The notes beneath the pieces were generated by a model that searched no databases, was not told the origin of the DNA, and worked only from the letters and a program-made list of their open reading frames with translations. Both the position numbers and the translations under genes were made by a program. This document shows positions 37,910-46,563 of a stretch of 64,000 nucleotides of DNA, piece after piece (the first letter of the stretch is position 1; each line of letters opens with the position of its first letter). The stretch comes from Shewanella glacialimarina (lineage in GTDB: Bacteria > Pseudomonadota > Gammaproteobacteria > Enterobacterales > Shewanellaceae): the NCBI RefSeq assembly GCF_020511155.1, contig NZ_CP041216.1, positions 1,302,001-1,366,000 of the forward strand. The letters run 5' to 3'.

Positions 37910-39014
37910 TAAGTTTCTCAATTTCGTCAGCAATCAATTTTTGGTCTACCAGTTGTTCAAACCAGCTGGTGGCCACAGTATCGCTTTGCAATCCAAGCAA
38001 GGTTCCCAGCACTATGCCGCGATGTACGTTGTCGCCGCCTAAGTTAGTATTCACTCGCAGTGCTTGCCAAGGATCATGTTGGTATTTACAGGCCAGATAC
38101 AAGACTATGGGCCAGGAATCTGAAATATAACATGCCCTTGAAAACACTTGGCCGACGACCTGATTGTCGGGCATGTTACGTTTTAACAGACTGGCTAAAT
38201 TAGTACTGGTTAGGCCTATACTTGCTTCAAGTAAAAGTGCTTCAGCGCCGGCCTCATCCGGGCCATCCAACAGACCACACAAGAGTTGCACGTAGCTATC
38301 ACATACCTGCATTAAAGATTCATCAGGATGGGTCAATGCCAGATGCGCTCGGCAGGTAATCTTTATTTCGGCTTCGCTTATGCCTTTAAGTCGTTCTGAA
38401 AAAACCAAGGGCGCTATGGTTACCAATGCACCTATGGATGCGGTGTCGTGAGTTATCATCCCACAATTTTCAGGCTTGCGTCCCTGCGCCAAGTTAGCAA
38501 AAAATCCTCTGTGGTAGGACTCTGCATAAGTATCGGGATGAGTGGCGGGAGTCATTGTCATAAAGTCAATGTAGGCATTAACAAATGCTTGTCGATCGTA
38601 GCGTTGTGGCGAATGCGCCAGGGTGCGCATCAGCACACGAGCGCAATGGGCGTTAAGGGTGTTTTCACCCGCCAGCATGCCTTGATGATAATGCACATTC
38701 GGTTTGTCCCAAAACTGCGCCTTATCTTTTAAAATTATATCGCCTATCACTTGCGGCGGCTGATCGTGAGCGGCATGTCCCTTAGACGACCTATCATTGG
38801 ATTGTCGCCCTCCTTTGTGTTTAGAGTGCAACGACATAATAGATGAAGGATGAAACTCAGGTGCGGCTTCAAAGCGCTGAATACCACCCGTAAAAGCACG
38901 CTCTATTTCTATTGGTTGATAATACCAATGCACCGGCATGGCCAAAGCATCAGCAATAAAGCTTGTTTTAAGTGCCCAGGTAACGCGAAGTAGCTGAGAA
39001 GGGTTGTGATCCAT
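37881..39014 (-). CDS. ADP-ribosylglycohydrolase-like protein
   Basis: A 377-residue protein of the ADP-ribosylglycohydrolase (DraG/ARH) fold family, seen from the helical start ADALAMPVHWYY, DTASIGALV and NLGGDNVHRG near residue 335. The last motif usually reads GGDTDT in active hydrolases; here the two magnesium-ligand positions are N-V-H, so catalysis may differ or be lost. It is convergent with ovoA and overlaps its end by 29 bases. A link to ovothiol metabolism is suggested only by position. Confidence 0.75.
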   Translation of the reverse strand: MDHNPSQLLRVTWALKTSFIADALAMPVHWYYQPIEIERAFTGGIQRFEAAPEFHPSSIMSLHSKHKGGRQSNDRSSKGHAAHDQPPQVIGDIILKDKAQFWDKPNVHYHQGMLAGENTLNAHCARVLMRTLAHSPQRYDRQAFVNAYIDFMTMTPATHPDTYAESYHRGFFANLAQGRKPENCGMITHDTASIGALVTIAPLVFSERLKGISEAEIKITCRAHLALTHPDESLMQVCDSYVQLLCGLLDGPDEAGAEALLLEASIGLTSTNLASLLKRNMPDNQVVGQVFSRACYISDSWPIVLYLACKYQHDPWQALRVNTNLGGDNVHRGIVLGTLLGLQSDTVATSWFEQLVDQKLIADEIEKLISVASVPKP

Positions 39015-39377
39015 GGTAATGCCTCTTTTACATGGAATAAAACACGCGCAAATACATTATATACCGCAACAATAGCTTACGAATCGATAACGAATGGGTA
39101 ATTTTTACCATGTTAATATTGATTAAAAACGTATGTAGTAATCCTTGATACGTCATTTATACCAGACTAGATGTTTTTTTAAGGTAATAGGCTAAATTTA
39201 CTTCGCAAACAATCTTCACTCAGACAAGCGCAACAGTTTTTTAGCCAGCTTTGTCTTTGGCGCTAAACGACCACTTACAAAAGATGAAAGGTTTATTTTT
39301 GATATCCTGCTTGTTTATAGTTTACCCAATTACTTGTACTGATATACTCAGCTTCATCCCAATTGTTACCATAATGT
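39015..39377. promoter_or_regulatory. Divergent intergenic region (ARH-like / nhaC)
   Basis: There is no gene. It must hold the leftward promoter of the ADP-ribosylglycohydrolase-like gene and the rightward promoter of the antiporter; no confident boxes were picked. Confidence 0.4.
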
Positions 39378-39383
39378 GTGCCA

Positions 39384-40796
39384 ATGTCTGTAATTACGCC
39401 TAACTTACCCCGTAGCCCTAGTTTTTTGCAGTCTCTTATCTGTTTTAGCGTGATTATCATCACCATAGCGGGTGGACTTTTTGGTCTAGGGATCAGCCTG
39501 CATACACTAATGTTTCTGTGCCTGTTGTGGGTAGGACTCAACGCTTTTAGTCTTGGTTACGGCTATATACATATACGTGAGTTGATGACTAACGCCCTCA
39601 CCAGAGCCATGCCTGCCATCTATATATTTATATTGATCGGTATGGTGATTGCTAGTTTTATGCACAGTGGCACCATCGCCACACTTATTTATTATGGCCT
39701 TAGCTGGCTGAGTCCGAGTTTGTTTTTGGCTGTTGGTTTATTACTGTGCGCCTTGATGTCGCTAGCAACTGGAACATCTTGGGGGACAGTCGGCACCTTA
39801 GGTGTGGTTTTTATTGGCATCGGTTCTGCCATGAATATTCCCCTACCTTTGGTTGCCGGTATGATTGTCTGCGGTGCCACCTTCGGTGATAAAATGTCGC
39901 CGATTTCAGATACCACAAACCTTGCTGCTATGAGTGCTGGCACCGATCTTTATCGACACATTTACGCCATGCTGTTCACTACAACGCCGACTTTTATCCT
40001 CACTTTTTTAATATTTTTAGTGATCGGATTTAACTATGGTGAGCAAAATCTAGACTTGGCAGAGGTCACCTCAATTCAAACAGCACTCGCCAACAATTAC
40101 AGCCTTACGCCGCTGATTACCTTGTTACCTCTGATTTTACTCGCGGTGCTGAGCATTAGAAAAGTGCCCGCTGAAGTGACTATGTCATGCAGCATTATAC
40201 TTGCCGTGCTAATTGCGATTTTTTATCAGCAAGAAAGTGCTATCTCTGTGCTTAATGCACTGTGGGAAAATACACCGGAATCAACGGGTATCTCCAGTTT
40301 AGATGCTTTGCTCGGTCGCGGCGGCATTAGCAGTATGAGCTGGACCTTGCTGCTGGCGTTAATGGCTATCGCGCTAGGCGGAATTTTGCACGGCGCGGGA
40401 TTTCTTAGCGCACTATTAGCTGGCATCATAAAAAGAGTGCAGCGCACCGCTACCCTTATTGCGACAACAATTATGTCCGGCTTCTTAGGTAACATTGCTA
40501 TGGGCGAGGCCTATATTTCGATTATTCTAAGTTGCCAACTGTTTAAGCCTAAATATGAGCAACAAAATTTAGAGCCAGCCATTCTTTCGCGCTCAGTTGA
40601 AGAAGGGGCCACTATGACCACAGGTCTTATTCCGTGGACTACGGCCGGTGCCTTTTATACTGCCACACTAGGGGTAGATGTACTTGACTACGCGCCCTAT
40701 GCTTTTTTCAACTACCTTAATGCCATTGTAGCAGTGGCAATGGCAGCCTTTGGCATTGGTCTTCTCAAACTGAAAACGAAACCTGATGTGGCATAA
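39384..40796 (+). CDS. NhaC-family Na+/H+ antiporter
   Basis: About 470 residues with 11-12 hydrophobic helices and NhaC-family motifs (GTSWGTVGTLGV, CGATFGDKMSPISDTTNLA, TGLIPWTTAGAFYTATLGV). It is predicted to exchange sodium for protons across the inner membrane; some relatives carry organic acids or amino acids instead. The frame also allows a GTG two codons earlier at 39378, and no strong ribosome site decides between them. It may serve uptake or export for the neighbouring thiol pathway, but that is only positional inference. Confidence 0.82.
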   Translation: MSVITPNLPRSPSFLQSLICFSVIIITIAGGLFGLGISLHTLMFLCLLWVGLNAFSLGYGYIHIRELMTNALTRAMPAIYIFILIGMVIASFMHSGTIATLIYYGLSWLSPSLFLAVGLLLCALMSLATGTSWGTVGTLGVVFIGIGSAMNIPLPLVAGMIVCGATFGDKMSPISDTTNLAAMSAGTDLYRHIYAMLFTTTPTFILTFLIFLVIGFNYGEQNLDLAEVTSIQTALANNYSLTPLITLLPLILLAVLSIRKVPAEVTMSCSIILAVLIAIFYQQESAISVLNALWENTPESTGISSLDALLGRGGISSMSWTLLLALMAIALGGILHGAGFLSALLAGIIKRVQRTATLIATTIMSGFLGNIAMGEAYISIILSCQLFKPKYEQQNLEPAILSRSVEEGATMTTGLIPWTTAGAFYTATLGVDVLDYAPYAFFNYLNAIVAVAMAAFGIGLLKLKTKPDVA

Positions 40797-41729
40797 AGGA
40801 TATTGATATCATATAAACCCTCCGGTTTTTTAGTGTTAATAAGGTAAAATTTAAGCCAATGCTTGAGTTGAATCGACCTCGGAGGTGTTTAATATTCGTA
40901 GACGATGTGGAATATTATTCCTTTTGACTAGGGGAATATATGAGTGTCTGATTTTCTGACCGAATCGATAAATTCAGCTTTACTACTAGCTCCAAGGTCG
41001 AGGAATTCATAGTGACATCAAGCACTAATACATTGACACTATTTCCCAATGTTCATGCGCTGCTTGAACAGCTTCTTCTATTTTTAAGACTTTATAACTC
41101 ATGCAGAGTCGATATTCTAGGCCAATAACCTTGCCAGTATAGAGTCTAAAATTTTTAGCCATAACGATATTAATCAAACCTTTCTAACGCGAAAAGTCGC
41201 CTTCAGTTTCAAACTTTTAAATACACAAGATTGATGAGGTTCGATGCGCCCATGACCTCTCTCTATCTGGTTGCTACCCACAACACTAGATTGTTTTAGT
41301 GAGAGTGTTTTTTGTATGAATTAGCGAAGCTTTCACTGATTGCTTTTAACGGCAAGCTTAGGCAATCAGCACCTTGCGCCATAATCATGCTGTAATTGAG
41401 CATACAGTGAAAGCCTGCTTCAATAATTAACCAGCAAGCAGAGGATAAAACGTCTACTTTAATAAAGTGGACCGCAAAAATCCTACTTTTACGTGGAACT
41501 AGAGATAACATAATAACTGCGACACTTTTACTTTTATGTAAGATTATTGTTTTATTTAGTTCAACAAATTAAACCTTAAAATGAAATGAGATTGAGTTTA
41601 ATTTGTCATTTATGCATCCAATATCATTTTTGTTACGTATAGACTTTGTTGATGTATTTTTGTGCACCAATGAAGACGTGATAAAGCCGCAATAATGCTA
41701 TTTAATGATTATGGGAAACGCAGCAAATT
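40797..41729. other. 933-bp gene-poor region
   Basis: I see no convincing gene. Minus-strand frames of 71 codons (41296-41511) and 45 codons (41025-41162, starting MAKNFRLYTGKVIGLEYR) look like decayed coding remnants without good context. The right end holds the promoter of the ECF sigma gene (41614-41640). The region may be the eroded right margin of the tRNA-Ser-linked island. Confidence 0.5.
41614..41640 (+). promoter_or_regulatory. Putative ECF sigma promoter of the sigma/anti-sigma operon
   Basis: GCATCCA (-35), a 15-base spacer and CGTAT (-10) recur with identical spacing ahead of the DUF4331 gene (43193-43219). The shared core TGCATCCAATATC is 13 identical bases. CATCC/CGT-type elements are usual for ECF promoters, so autoregulation by the sigma factor encoded just downstream is likely. 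Confidence 0.7.
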
Positions 41730-42266
41730 ATGGAACAAGACACTTTATTGGGGTTACTTAGCGCAACGGGTGCAGGCGACAAGCAGGCCTTTGCTAAATT
41801 GTATAAATTGACGAGTGGTCAGTTATTTGCAGTTAGTTTGAAAATGCTGGGGCGACGAGAGCTTGCTGAAGAAGCATTACAAGAAGCTTATGTAAAGATT
41901 TGGCACAACGCAACAGAATATCAGCATGGTAAAGGAGCAGTATTAACCTGGATGATCAGTATTGTACGGTACCGCGCCCTAGATATGTTGCGTTATCACA
42001 AGGTCAGAAAAGAAGAGGCATTAGAAGACGGGCAAGAAGCTATTTTTGAAGCGCCAAGCACAGATGATGGGCCTGATGTAGCTAAAACCAAGCTCGAAGA
42101 TTGTATGGGTGAGCTTGAACCACAGCAAAAGCAAGCCATTCATTTAGCATACTATAATGGCTTAACACATCATGAGGTAGTAGGGCATTTAGACTTACCA
42201 CTTGGCACCATTAAAAGCTGGATCCGCCGTGGATTACAACAACTGCAGAGGTGTTTAGCATTATGA
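41730..42266 (+). CDS. ECF RNA polymerase sigma factor (SigK-like)
   Basis: A 178-residue extracytoplasmic-function sigma factor. Region 2 runs from about residue 20 to 90 (ELAEEALQEAYVKIW, then WMISIVRYRALDMLRYHK), and region 4 from about 120 to 170, with the helix-turn-helix LTHHEVVGHLDLPLGTIKSWIRRG. There is no region 1.1 or 3. It overlaps the anti-sigma gene by an ATGA junction, so the pair is translated in a coupled way. It probably directs transcription of its own operon and of the DUF4331-to-HupE operon downstream. The inducing signal is unknown. Confidence 0.92.
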   Translation: MEQDTLLGLLSATGAGDKQAFAKLYKLTSGQLFAVSLKMLGRRELAEEALQEAYVKIWHNATEYQHGKGAVLTWMISIVRYRALDMLRYHKVRKEEALEDGQEAIFEAPSTDDGPDVAKTKLEDCMGELEPQQKQAIHLAYYNGLTHHEVVGHLDLPLGTIKSWIRRGLQQLQRCLAL

Positions 42267-42997
42267 ATTATCGCGACCCCGAATTAACAGAAGCATTAGC
42301 GGCAGAATATGTGTTGGGTACTTTACGTGGTCAAGCACGTCGCCGGTTTCAGAAGTTAATGATGCAAATTCCTAGTTTGCGAGAAAGTACCTGGCTATGG
42401 GAGCAGCATTTACATGGCATGAGTGACAACTTAACGCCTGTAGAGCCTGAAGCACGAGTATGGAAACAAATTAGCCTGCGACTAGGATTCACTTCAGCTA
42501 ATGCCAGTACTGATCAAAGCGTTGAATTAACGGCTGATACTCAATCAAATGTTGTGTTTATATCATCATTTAACACCCGTTTATGGCAGGGGGCTGCGTC
42601 ATTGGCTACCGCCGCCGCAATACTCATGGCGGTTGTGATGGTCAAGCAGCAACCGATTGATATTCCGGTTGCTCAGCAAATGGCCGTAGTACAAGGCGCA
42701 CAATCCCAAGCATTATGGTTAATTGAAGTCACAGATAACACTATTGAGGTGCGATCAACCAGCAACTTTAAGCCACTGGCGAATAAAGATTATCAGTTGT
42801 GGATGATAGCTAAAGGCGTAGATAACCCTATATCGCTGGGTTTGTTGCCTAAGTCTGGCCAATTATCATTGCCTAAAAACAGCCAGTTTGATTCGGTTGA
42901 TATTGTGGCGTTAGCTGTGAGTTTAGAGCCATTAAACGGTTCACCTAATGGCTTACCTACAGAGGTACTTTACACGACAGAGCTAGCGATATTGTAA
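42263..42997 (+). CDS. RskA-like anti-sigma factor
   Basis: About 244 residues from ATG 42263, which overlaps the sigma stop. The N-terminal cytoplasmic part (EYVLGTLRGQARRRF) is the typical anti-sigma-K zinc-finger-less helix bundle. One membrane helix spans about 107-127 (WQGAASLATAAAILMAVVMV), and a periplasmic RskA-type C-terminal domain follows (YQLWMIAKG, LAVSLEPLNGSPNGLPT). It should hold the sigma factor at the membrane until a periplasmic signal triggers its release. A terminator at 43041 ends this transcript. Confidence 0.88.
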   Translation: MNYRDPELTEALAAEYVLGTLRGQARRRFQKLMMQIPSLRESTWLWEQHLHGMSDNLTPVEPEARVWKQISLRLGFTSANASTDQSVELTADTQSNVVFISSFNTRLWQGAASLATAAAILMAVVMVKQQPIDIPVAQQMAVVQGAQSQALWLIEVTDNTIEVRSTSNFKPLANKDYQLWMIAKGVDNPISLGLLPKSGQLSLPKNSQFDSVDIVALAVSLEPLNGSPNGLPTEVLYTTELAIL

Positions 42998-43040
42998 TTG
43001 TTGTCATGGTTAGCGTTGCTTATAACATGATGTCTAATAA

Positions 43041-43071
43041 AACGGCCTGAACTTGATTCAGGCCGTTTTTT
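43041..43071 (+). terminator. Terminator after the anti-sigma gene
   Basis: The hairpin AACGGCCTGA-loop-TCAGGCCGTT is followed by a T-run. It separates the sigma/anti-sigma unit from the DUF4331 operon, which therefore needs its own promoter. Confidence 0.85.
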
Positions 43072-43192
43072 TATAATTAATTTAAAAAAGTAAGTTTTTA
43101 TAAAAATCATAAAAATACATTTATTTTTAATTAATATAAAACAATGGTTTATAATTTTTTTAATTGAATGTAAAAATTAAATCCAATTTGTT

Positions 43193-43219
43193 GCATCCAA
43201 TATCGCTGATCAACCGTTT
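43193..43219 (+). promoter_or_regulatory. Putative ECF sigma promoter of the DUF4331 operon
   Basis: GCATCCA, a 15-base spacer and CGTTT match the elements and spacing ahead of the sigma gene. The -10 lies 37 bases before the DUF4331 ATG, a short leader as expected. Confidence 0.7.
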
Positions 43220-43255
43220 ACTGATATGACTCTACTAAACAACAAGGAATTAGTC

Positions 43256-44845
43256 ATGCAAGTACTCAAAGTATCGCTTATCGCAAGTATCGTATGTAGC
43301 AGCTTATTAGTCGCAAATGCGTTTGCATCGAGCCACAGAGAAGCACCGAACATTACCCGTATGCCAACATTAGACTCTACCGACTTTTATGCCTTTAACA
43401 GTTATGAGGCAGGACGCGAAGAGTACGTCACATTAATCGCTAACTATATTCCGTTACAAGACGCTTATGGTGGACCTAACTACTACGCTATGGATCCTGC
43501 CGCGGTATACAGTATTCATATCGATAATGATGGTGATGCGGTAGAAGATTTAACCTTTCAATTTAAGTTCACTAACGAACTGGCTAATAAGAACCAAGGT
43601 ATTGCGTTAACCGTAGGCCCCGCGGGTAATCAACGCACGGTAGCAGTGCCGCTTAAAAATATTGGCGCTATTACAGCGGGCGATCAAAGTGCAGCTAATT
43701 TTACTGAGTCTTATCAACTGAGTTTAGTTAAAGGACCACAAAACGACGGTATGGCTAACGTGTTAAGTAACAGCAATGGTGCAACCATGTTCCATAAGCC
43801 ACTTGATTATATTGGTAATAAAAGCTTTGGTGACACAGCGGCCTATGCCGACTACGCTAGCCAGTTTGTGTATCAATTCTCTATTGAAGGTTGTGTAAGT
43901 CCTGCCAAGGTGTTTGTTGGACAACGTAAAGATCCGTTTGTGGTTAACCTAGGTAAAACTTTTGACTTGGTTAACTATGTACCTGTTGAAGGTGACAGCG
44001 CTCCTGGAGCTGGAGATCAAGGTGGCTTCCCTGGTGGCATTACTCAATCAAGTGATAACGATGATTTGATGGATAAAAACGTCACAGCACTGTCTATTGA
44101 AGTACCAAAGTCTTGTTTAACCACCCAAGGTAACGGCACCATAGGTGCATGGACTACAGCAAGTTTACCGCAAGCGCGTATTTTAAATCCAAGCGCTAAA
44201 ATAGGTAAAACGGAAGTCAATGGCGGTGCGCTTACACAAGTGTCCCGTTTAGGTAATCCGTTAGTTAATGAACTGGTTATTGGCTTAAAAGATAAAGACA
44301 CATTCTCGAGTGCCCATCCAAAAGATGACACCCAGTTTGCTGACTATGTCACTCACCCAAGTTTACCTGAGCTGCTAAACATTCTGTTTAAAGATGCGGT
44401 AAATCAAACCTTGGGCGCAAATATTGAAACCTTAGCACCGACTAACTTCCCTCGTGCTGATCTTGTTACTGCATTTTTAACTGGTTTTGCGGGTGTAAAT
44501 CAACTTGCAACGGTTACACCGTCAGAAATGCTACGTTTAAATACCGGTATTCCAGCTAAACCACGTGACATGCAGTCAGCATTTGGCGTAGCGGGTGATG
44601 ATTTAGCCGGTTTCCCAAATGGTCGCCGTCCAGGTGATGATGTGGTTGATATTGCGCTACGTGTTGTGATGGGGCGTTTATGTTATCCGATCCCAGTAAA
44701 CGGTACCGACACTGACTTAGGTTTGTGTACCCCCGATGATGCAAGTGTTGGTAATGTGCCTTTTACTGATGGTGCTCCAGTTAATGCCAGCATGATGATG
44801 GATCACTTTCCTTATCTAGCAACGCCATTGTCAGGTTCAAAATAG
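43256..44845 (+). CDS. Exported DUF4331 protein
   Basis: About 529 residues from ATG 43256 (AAGGA seven bases upstream; the frame is open ten codons earlier). A signal peptide ends at about residue 24 (ANAFA), and the mature protein opens with SHREAP, the hallmark of DUF4331. An acidic DNDGD cluster at 90-94 could bind calcium. The C-terminal part holds a long, loosely conserved region with GRRPGDDVVDIALRV. DUF4331 proteins are periplasmic or secreted with unknown function. It is the first gene of the operon that runs to the HupE-like gene, probably driven by the neighbouring ECF sigma factor. Confidence 0.85.
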   Translation: MQVLKVSLIASIVCSSLLVANAFASSHREAPNITRMPTLDSTDFYAFNSYEAGREEYVTLIANYIPLQDAYGGPNYYAMDPAAVYSIHIDNDGDAVEDLTFQFKFTNELANKNQGIALTVGPAGNQRTVAVPLKNIGAITAGDQSAANFTESYQLSLVKGPQNDGMANVLSNSNGATMFHKPLDYIGNKSFGDTAAYADYASQFVYQFSIEGCVSPAKVFVGQRKDPFVVNLGKTFDLVNYVPVEGDSAPGAGDQGGFPGGITQSSDNDDLMDKNVTALSIEVPKSCLTTQGNGTIGAWTTASLPQARILNPSAKIGKTEVNGGALTQVSRLGNPLVNELVIGLKDKDTFSSAHPKDDTQFADYVTHPSLPELLNILFKDAVNQTLGANIETLAPTNFPRADLVTAFLTGFAGVNQLATVTPSEMLRLNTGIPAKPRDMQSAFGVAGDDLAGFPNGRRPGDDVVDIALRVVMGRLCYPIPVNGTDTDLGLCTPDDASVGNVPFTDGAPVNASMMMDHFPYLATPLSGSK

Positions 44846-44855
44846 GGAGTCTTAG

Positions 44856-45374
44856 ATGAATACATCAACTAGAAATTTAACCAAGCCATTATTGTTAGTC
44901 AGCCTTTTGAGTGCCAGTTTATTGGCCGGTTGTAATTCTGATAATGACGCGATGGAAAGTGTCAATCAAGCACCAACAGCTGATGACATAATGCTATCCA
45001 CGGTGACAGAAACGGCCGTTATGGGCAAAGTTAAAGCGGTGGACAGGGACAATGACCCATTAATGTTTATGCTAAAACAACAGCCAACGTTAGGGATGGT
45101 GAGCTTACAAACTAATGGCGAGTTTATTTATACGCCAGCAAATGAAGTCACCGGCATGGACAGCTTTACCATTACCGTGACCGATAATATTAATAACCCG
45201 GTTAATGTGATGGTGTCGGTGACCATTGATGCACAGCAGGTGCTGTTTTCAAGTTTAAGTCGTGAGGCATTTTTACAAGGTGTTAATGACAAGCCGTTAC
45301 GAGTTAATGGCCGCGAAATAGAAAATGATGTCAGCGAAATTAACTTCTACGACGATTTGTTACTTGATCAGTAA
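44856..45374 (+). CDS. Lipoprotein with one cadherin/VCBS-like domain
   Basis: A 172-residue lipoprotein. The lipobox is LLAGC with Cys26. Residues 36-130 form a cadherin/VCBS-like beta domain (AVDRDNDPLMFML, TLGMVSLQTNGEFIYTPA, DSFTITVTDN) with the DxDNDP calcium-type motif. No family with a known function is recognised. It follows DUF4331 by 10 bases, and the short tail (VNGREIENDVSEINFYDD) is unmatched. Probably outer-membrane anchored. Confidence 0.75.
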   Translation: MNTSTRNLTKPLLLVSLLSASLLAGCNSDNDAMESVNQAPTADDIMLSTVTETAVMGKVKAVDRDNDPLMFMLKQQPTLGMVSLQTNGEFIYTPANEVTGMDSFTITVTDNINNPVNVMVSVTIDAQQVLFSSLSREAFLQGVNDKPLRVNGREIENDVSEINFYDDLLLDQ

Positions 45375-45435
45375 CCGCATGCGTTAACAAGATATACAAG
45401 GACGTTTATTGCCATGGAAGGCATTAGGAGAATAT

Positions 45436-46533
45436 ATGCAAGGTGTAGCAACTAGAATAAAACGAGCCACAATAACAGCCTTAATTTTTTTCGGTGTAGT
45501 GCTGACTAATACCAGTGTTGCTAATCCATACACGCCTAAAAGTGATGATGAAGTTGTCGCAAAGTGGAAAGTGCTTAATGACTCGCCTAACGTTAAATTC
45601 GATCAAATTAGTCTCGCTCAAATCAGTGACTTTATTGAACAAGGACAATACCCTGGTGAAGCAGATTATCGATACGGCCGCGCTAAAGCTTGGCTGCAAG
45701 CTAAATTGAATAATGCCAATTCTGATGAACAAACCTTTTATTTATACGCACGAGTGTTACAGCACCAACACCAATTTGATGAAGCCATTATAGCTTTACA
45801 ACGCTCTATCTCTTTAGACCCTACAGCGGTGAATAGTTGGTTATTAAAAGCGAATATTCATTTGGTACAAGGGGATATTATAAGCGCGCGTAATGCTTGT
45901 TTAGCATTAATTGGCAAAGCAGACATTTTACTTATTTCGGCCTGTGCATTAGAAGTGGCTGCACAAAACGGCAAGCTCGCAGAAAGTTATCAAGAGTTGA
46001 GCCGATTACATACTTTATACAGTCCAACCAATGAGCAAGAAAATCAGTGGATCGTGCAAATATTAGCAGATATGGCATTAAGGCAGGGGGAAGCTGAAGA
46101 GGCTTTAGTACATTTACAGCAAATTGATTTAAATATCGCCCCTGTCAGTTTATTAGCCCTATGGGCTGATGTGCATATGTCGTTAAATAAATATGATCAA
46201 GTAATTGATAAAATTGGAAGTATTGTTAATTTATATCCCATTAAAGATGATGCTTTATTACTGCGCTTAGCCAAAGCTGAAAAGCGTTTAGGCACTTCAG
46301 TTGAGTGGCAAAAGTCGTTTGCCCAACGCGTTGAATTACGTGAACAAAGACAAGACAGTTTACATGCATCAGACCTAGCACAATATTATTTATACGTTGA
46401 CGTACAGCCTAAAAAAGCACTTTATTGGGCCAAGCTTAATTGGCAGGTAGCAAAGCAAATTACTGACCGTACTTTACTTGAACAATCTCGAAAATTATTA
46501 ACACAAAGCCAGCAAGATAAAAAGACGCTTTAA
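45436..46533 (+). CDS. Periplasmic TPR-repeat protein
   Basis: About 365 residues from ATG 45436 (AGGAG five bases upstream); the frame extends upstream to a TTG at 45409 with poorer context. A signal peptide covers about 1-29 (ending SVAN). Several TPR-like helical pairs follow (YLYARVLQHQHQFDEAIIALQRSISLDPTAVNSWLLKANIHL, then EALVHLQQIDL). It likely scaffolds the envelope complex made with its operon partners. No enzymatic motif is visible. Confidence 0.78.
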   Translation: MQGVATRIKRATITALIFFGVVLTNTSVANPYTPKSDDEVVAKWKVLNDSPNVKFDQISLAQISDFIEQGQYPGEADYRYGRAKAWLQAKLNNANSDEQTFYLYARVLQHQHQFDEAIIALQRSISLDPTAVNSWLLKANIHLVQGDIISARNACLALIGKADILLISACALEVAAQNGKLAESYQELSRLHTLYSPTNEQENQWIVQILADMALRQGEAEEALVHLQQIDLNIAPVSLLALWADVHMSLNKYDQVIDKIGSIVNLYPIKDDALLLRLAKAEKRLGTSVEWQKSFAQRVELREQRQDSLHASDLAQYYLYVDVQPKKALYWAKLNWQVAKQITDRTLLEQSRKLLTQSQQDKKTL

Positions 46534-46563
46534 ACCGTGTATTTGGACGATAAGGAATAAACA

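Noticed and set aside
41025..41162. 45-codon minus-strand frame starting MAKNFRLY
   Set aside because: The codon pattern is plausible but the frame is short, poorly preceded and inside a decayed region; not enough to call a gene.
41296..41511. 71-codon minus-strand gene
   Set aside because: No ribosome site, no recognisable domain and no partner genes; kept only as a possible decayed remnant.
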